Assembly (NCBI GenBank): GCA_025924295.1
Contig: JAICEG010000264.1
Span: 1 to 7,479, forward strand
Direction of reading: 5' to 3'
From: Vicinamibacteria bacterium
Lineage (GTDB): Bacteria; Acidobacteriota; Vicinamibacteria; Vicinamibacterales; UBA2999
Length of the DNA: 7,479 nucleotides
The notes beneath the pieces were generated by a model. It did no database searches. It was not told where the DNA came from and saw only the letters and a list, made by a program, of their open reading frames with translations. Below, piece after piece: positions 4,938-7,479 of this stretch. Position 1 is the first letter of the stretch, and each line of letters opens with the position of its first letter. The translations under genes were made by a program, and so were the position numbers.

Positions 4938-5729
4938 ATGTCCCATTCACTCACGAAGCACATTGGCCGGCTGATCGTCTCGATCGCCATCGTCGCGGGC
5001 AGCGTCACGCTCGACGCTCAGTGGGAGCCCTATCCGTGGAAGAACATGCCGCGAACTCCGGATGGCAAGATCGACATGAACGCTCCGCCGCGCCGGACCG
5101 CCGAGGGCAAGCCGGATCTGTCCGGCTTCTGGATGCCGGTCGAGGCGGTCAAGCACTTGCTGAATCTTGCTGCCGATCTGCAGCCGGGAGACGTGCCACT
5201 GCGGCCGTGGGCGGACGCGCTCTACAAGGAGCGCATCGACAACAACGGGAAGGACCATCCTGGCGTGCGTTGCTGGCCCTCCGGTATTCCGGAGAAGAAC
5301 AACATCCCTGACGGCCTCAAACTTGTGCAGACACCCGACCTGATGATCTTCCTCTACGAGTCACGCACGATCTACCGGCAGGTCTTCACCGATGGCCGGC
5401 CGCTGCCGAAGGACGCGCAACCCACCTGGATGGGGTACTCCGTTGGCCGCTGGGAAGGCGATACTTTCATCGTCGAAACCATCGGGCAGAATGGCAAGAC
5501 GTGGCTCGACATGAGGGGGTTGCCCGGTACCGAAGCGCTCCGCGTCACGGAGCGGTTCACGAGGCCGACCGTCGGACGGATCAACATCCATGTCACCATC
5601 GACGACCCGGTGGCCTACACGAAGCCGTGGGACGTGCAACTGGCGTGGCGCCTCCTCCCTGACACGGATCTGATCGAGAGCATCTGCGAAGAAAACAACA
5701 GGGACCTGCCGCATATGGTCGGTAAGTAA
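4938..5729 (+). CDS. Secreted protein of unknown function ('AEGKPDLSGFW' family)
   Basis: The 263-residue protein starts with a signal peptide (residues 1-27, hydrophobic LIVSIAIVAGSV core, LDA before Q28). ATG 4938 was preferred to an in-frame GTG at 4899, which would put extra polar residues ahead of the signal and overlap the sigma gene. Recognisable blocks are RTAEGKPDLSGFW (53-65), GVRCWPSGIP (109-118), YESRTIYRQVFTDGRPLP (140-157), GYSVGRWEGDTFIVET (166-181), ERFTR (205-209) and TIDDPVAYTKPW (220-231). To my knowledge these mark a large secreted family found in many copies in Acidobacteriota and some Proteobacteria, with no proven activity. The only two cysteines, C112 and C250, both lie in conserved-looking blocks and may form a disulfide. 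The next gene starts 14 nt downstream, so co-transcription with the dehydrogenase is likely. Confidence 0.85.
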   Translation: MSHSLTKHIGRLIVSIAIVAGSVTLDAQWEPYPWKNMPRTPDGKIDMNAPPRRTAEGKPDLSGFWMPVEAVKHLLNLAADLQPGDVPLRPWADALYKERIDNNGKDHPGVRCWPSGIPEKNNIPDGLKLVQTPDLMIFLYESRTIYRQVFTDGRPLPKDAQPTWMGYSVGRWEGDTFIVETIGQNGKTWLDMRGLPGTEALRVTERFTRPTVGRINIHVTIDDPVAYTKPWDVQLAWRLLPDTDLIESICEENNRDLPHMVGK

Positions 5730-5743
5730 CCCGGGAGTGAAGT

Positions 5744-7126
5744 ATGCAGTCGATCGTTAAGACCTTCGCTGGCTTTGCCGCAATCGCGCTGGCCACAACC
5801 GTCATTGCCGCACAGCAGAACACCATCGTGCCGCAGCCGCGCGCCGATGCACTCCCCTCGCCCGCGGCAGCGAGCCCGAAACCGAGCCGCGCAGTGGCAA
5901 GACCCGACGGCATGGCACCGAAAGTCCCGAGCGGATTCACGGTTACGAGCTTCGCCGATCTGCGCTCGCCGCGCATGATGGTCTACGCACCGAACGGCGA
6001 CCTGTTCGTCAGCTCACCCGGCACCAACAGCATCACGATCGTTCGCGACGCGAACAACGATGGCGTCGTCGACTCTCAGAGCGTGTATGCACAGGGTGAG
6101 CCTCCACCCCCGCGCGGCGGCGGGCCCCCTCCCGCAGGCGCGCGCGCCGGCGCTCCGGCTCGAGGCGCAGCCGGTCCACCTCCGGGTCGTGGCGCACCGC
6201 CCGTTCTCGGCGCCAACGCTCCCGCGTGTGCACCGCCCCCGGAATTCGCCGTGCGCGGACCCGGCACGCTGCAGGCTCCGTTCGGCCTCGCATTTCATGA
6301 CGGCTATCTGTATGTCGGCAACACCGGATCGCTCGTGCGCTACAAATACACGAACGGCGACCTGAAGCCACAGGGCGAACCGGAGAAGCTGCTGGATCTG
6401 CCAACCGGCGGTCACTCGACGCGGAACATCGTGTTCAATCGTGCGGGCACGAAGATGTATCTCGCGGTTGGTTCCCAGTCGAACAACGATGCCGGCGAAG
6501 ATTGCCGCCGGGCCGCGATCCTCGAGTTCAATCCGGACGGCACCGGGTATCGCGTGTATGCCTCCGGCATCCGCAATCCCGTCGGCCTCGCACTGCAGCC
6601 GGGAACAGACATCGTGTGGACGGCGATCAACGAACGCGACAACCTGGGCGACGATCTCGTGCCCGACTACGCCACCTCGGTGAAGGAGGACGGCTTCTAC
6701 GGATGGCCGTACTCGTACATCGGACCGAACTACGATCCACGCTACATCGGATCGTTCCCGGATCTGGTCAAGCGGACGCTCGTCCCTGACGTGCTGCTTC
6801 CCTCGCATGCCGCCGCTCTCGGCATCACGTTCTATACCGGCACGCAGTTCCCGCAGCGGTTTCGCAACGGCGGATTCGTCGCGCTGCACGGATCCTGGAA
6901 TCGATCCGTGGCGTCAGGCTACAAGGTGGTGTTCTTCCCGATGGTCAACGGCAAGCCAGGCCCGATCGAGGATTTCCTGACCGGCTTCCTGGCGAGCGAT
7001 GGCGCGAACGGGTCGGCCATCGAGCAGTGGGGGCGGCCTGTTGGTGTCACCGTCGCGCGCGATGGATCATTGCTGGTCTCTGACGATAGCGGCAACCGGA
7101 TCTGGAAAATCAGCGCCGCGAGATAG
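5744..7126 (+). CDS. Secreted PQQ-type sugar dehydrogenase (sorbosone dehydrogenase-like beta-propeller)
   Basis: The 460-residue protein has a signal peptide (1-22 or 23, IAA before QQ) and a six-bladed propeller of the soluble glucose/sorbosone dehydrogenase type. Supporting motifs are a calcium-loop-like DANNDGVVDS (102-111), GGHSTRNIVF with H224 and R227 where the family has its catalytic His-Arg, SGIRNPVGLAL (274-284), NERDNLGDDLVPDY (297-310), DGFYGWPYSY (316-325) and LHGSWNRS (381-388). These enzymes oxidise sugars or alcohols in the periplasm with PQQ and pass electrons to the respiratory chain. No PQQ synthesis gene is in view and the substrate is unknown. Residues 119-167 are a Pro/Gly/Ala/Arg-rich stretch inserted between propeller strands. 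GGGAG (5733-5737) lies 6 nt before the ATG, and the upstream secreted-protein gene is probably in the same operon. Confidence 0.9.
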   Translation: MQSIVKTFAGFAAIALATTVIAAQQNTIVPQPRADALPSPAAASPKPSRAVARPDGMAPKVPSGFTVTSFADLRSPRMMVYAPNGDLFVSSPGTNSITIVRDANNDGVVDSQSVYAQGEPPPPRGGGPPPAGARAGAPARGAAGPPPGRGAPPVLGANAPACAPPPEFAVRGPGTLQAPFGLAFHDGYLYVGNTGSLVRYKYTNGDLKPQGEPEKLLDLPTGGHSTRNIVFNRAGTKMYLAVGSQSNNDAGEDCRRAAILEFNPDGTGYRVYASGIRNPVGLALQPGTDIVWTAINERDNLGDDLVPDYATSVKEDGFYGWPYSYIGPNYDPRYIGSFPDLVKRTLVPDVLLPSHAAALGITFYTGTQFPQRFRNGGFVALHGSWNRSVASGYKVVFFPMVNGKPGPIEDFLTGFLASDGANGSAIEQWGRPVGVTVARDGSLLVSDDSGNRIWKISAAR

Positions 7127-7146
7127 ATCGGAGACGCGTGCTGGTG

Positions 7147-7479
7147 TCAGGGCGTCGCGTCGAGCTGAAGATCGAGCGCCTGCTGCTGCCCTGCGCTGAT
7201 TCGGAGCACCTGCTCCTGCGATGCGTACCCCTCTTTGCTCACGCGAATGCGTTTGTCGCCAGCCGGCATGTGATGGATGGTGACAGGCGTAACACCCCAC
7301 CCGATTCCATTGACCGTGACGCGCGCCCCGGGGGGATTGGTGGTCACGACCAGCTCAGTGACGGAACTCACTGGAGCGACGACTTCGGGGGCGGCAGGCT
7401 GTACGATGGCGTCGGAGCCTGCGTCCGATGCTGCAGCCTGCGCGGGCTGGATGCCTGAGGAAGCCGCGGCATCCGGTGA
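7147..7479 (-). CDS. PEGA-domain protein, C-terminal part (5' end beyond window)
   Basis: The minus-strand frame ending at 7147 (TGA) is open without a stop to the window edge, so this is the last 110 residues of a longer protein rather than a 74-residue protein starting at GTG 7371. The C-terminal 70 residues are one PEGA domain: ELVVTTNPPGARVTVNG, then GWGVTPVTIHHMPAGDKRIRVSKEGY and a closing strand LDLQLD. The upstream 40 residues (AAASSGIQPAQAAASDAGSD and on to APEVVAPVSS) are an Ala/Pro/Ser/Asp linker. PEGA domains are small beta modules found at the ends of surface proteins and of bacterial Ser/Thr kinases; the linker plus terminal PEGA would fit a kinase or exported protein, but the main domain is out of view. 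It converges on the dehydrogenase gene with a 20-nt gap. Confidence 0.85.
   Translation of the reverse strand, partial: SPDAAASSGIQPAQAAASDAGSDAIVQPAAPEVVAPVSSVTELVVTTNPPGARVTVNGIGWGVTPVTIHHMPAGDKRIRVSKEGYASQEQVLRISAGQQQALDLQLDATP

Noticed and set aside
6014..6889. 291-residue minus-strand frame opposite the dehydrogenase
   Set aside because: Antisense shadow of a strongly supported propeller protein, with no own motifs or start signal.

Overview
The window reads as a piece of high-GC chromosome from a soil-type bacterium. The best guess is Acidobacteriota, perhaps the Vicinamibacteria. This is inferred from the protein families (secreted class I methyltransferase, 'TAEGKPDLSGFW' secreted protein, sorbosone-dehydrogenase-like propeller, PEGA protein, long ECF sigma factor with a TPR-like tail) and from heptameric GAAC repeats between genes; no rRNA or marker gene confirms it. 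I see no mobile element, CRISPR array, tRNA or rRNA.

Layout: the 3' end of a GNAT acetyltransferase gene (+, 1-186) converges on a secreted SAM-dependent methyltransferase (-, 193-864). A 280-nt gap with several inverted repeats follows. Next is an exported protein with a probable START/SRPBCC-like core (-, 1145-1954), divergent from a 68-residue zinc-ribbon protein (+, 2147-2353). A short GAAC heptamer array precedes an NADPH-dependent FMN reductase (+, 2424-2996), which converges on osmC (-, 3062-3487) across a perfect GC hairpin. Between osmC and the divergent sigma factor (+, 3632-4906) lies a 15-unit GAAC heptamer array. After the sigma gene come two secreted-protein genes on the same strand (4938-5729 and 5744-7126), the second a PQQ-type sugar dehydrogenase. 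The window closes with the C-terminal part of a PEGA-domain protein (-, 7147 to the edge), whose frame stays open past the window end.

How the genes may work together: osmC (peroxide detoxification) and the flavin reductase (two-electron reduction of quinones or other electrophiles) suit a redox or detoxification neighbourhood. The sigma factor, the secreted protein and the dehydrogenase are closely spaced and could be partly co-transcribed, although the secreted protein has its own plausible -10 box. The two genes that follow GAAC arrays both have a good -10 hexamer so close to the ATG that their mRNAs would be leaderless or nearly so. That is the most interesting regulatory pattern here. 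Most of the window is ordinary, and I do not see a convincing new multi-gene system.
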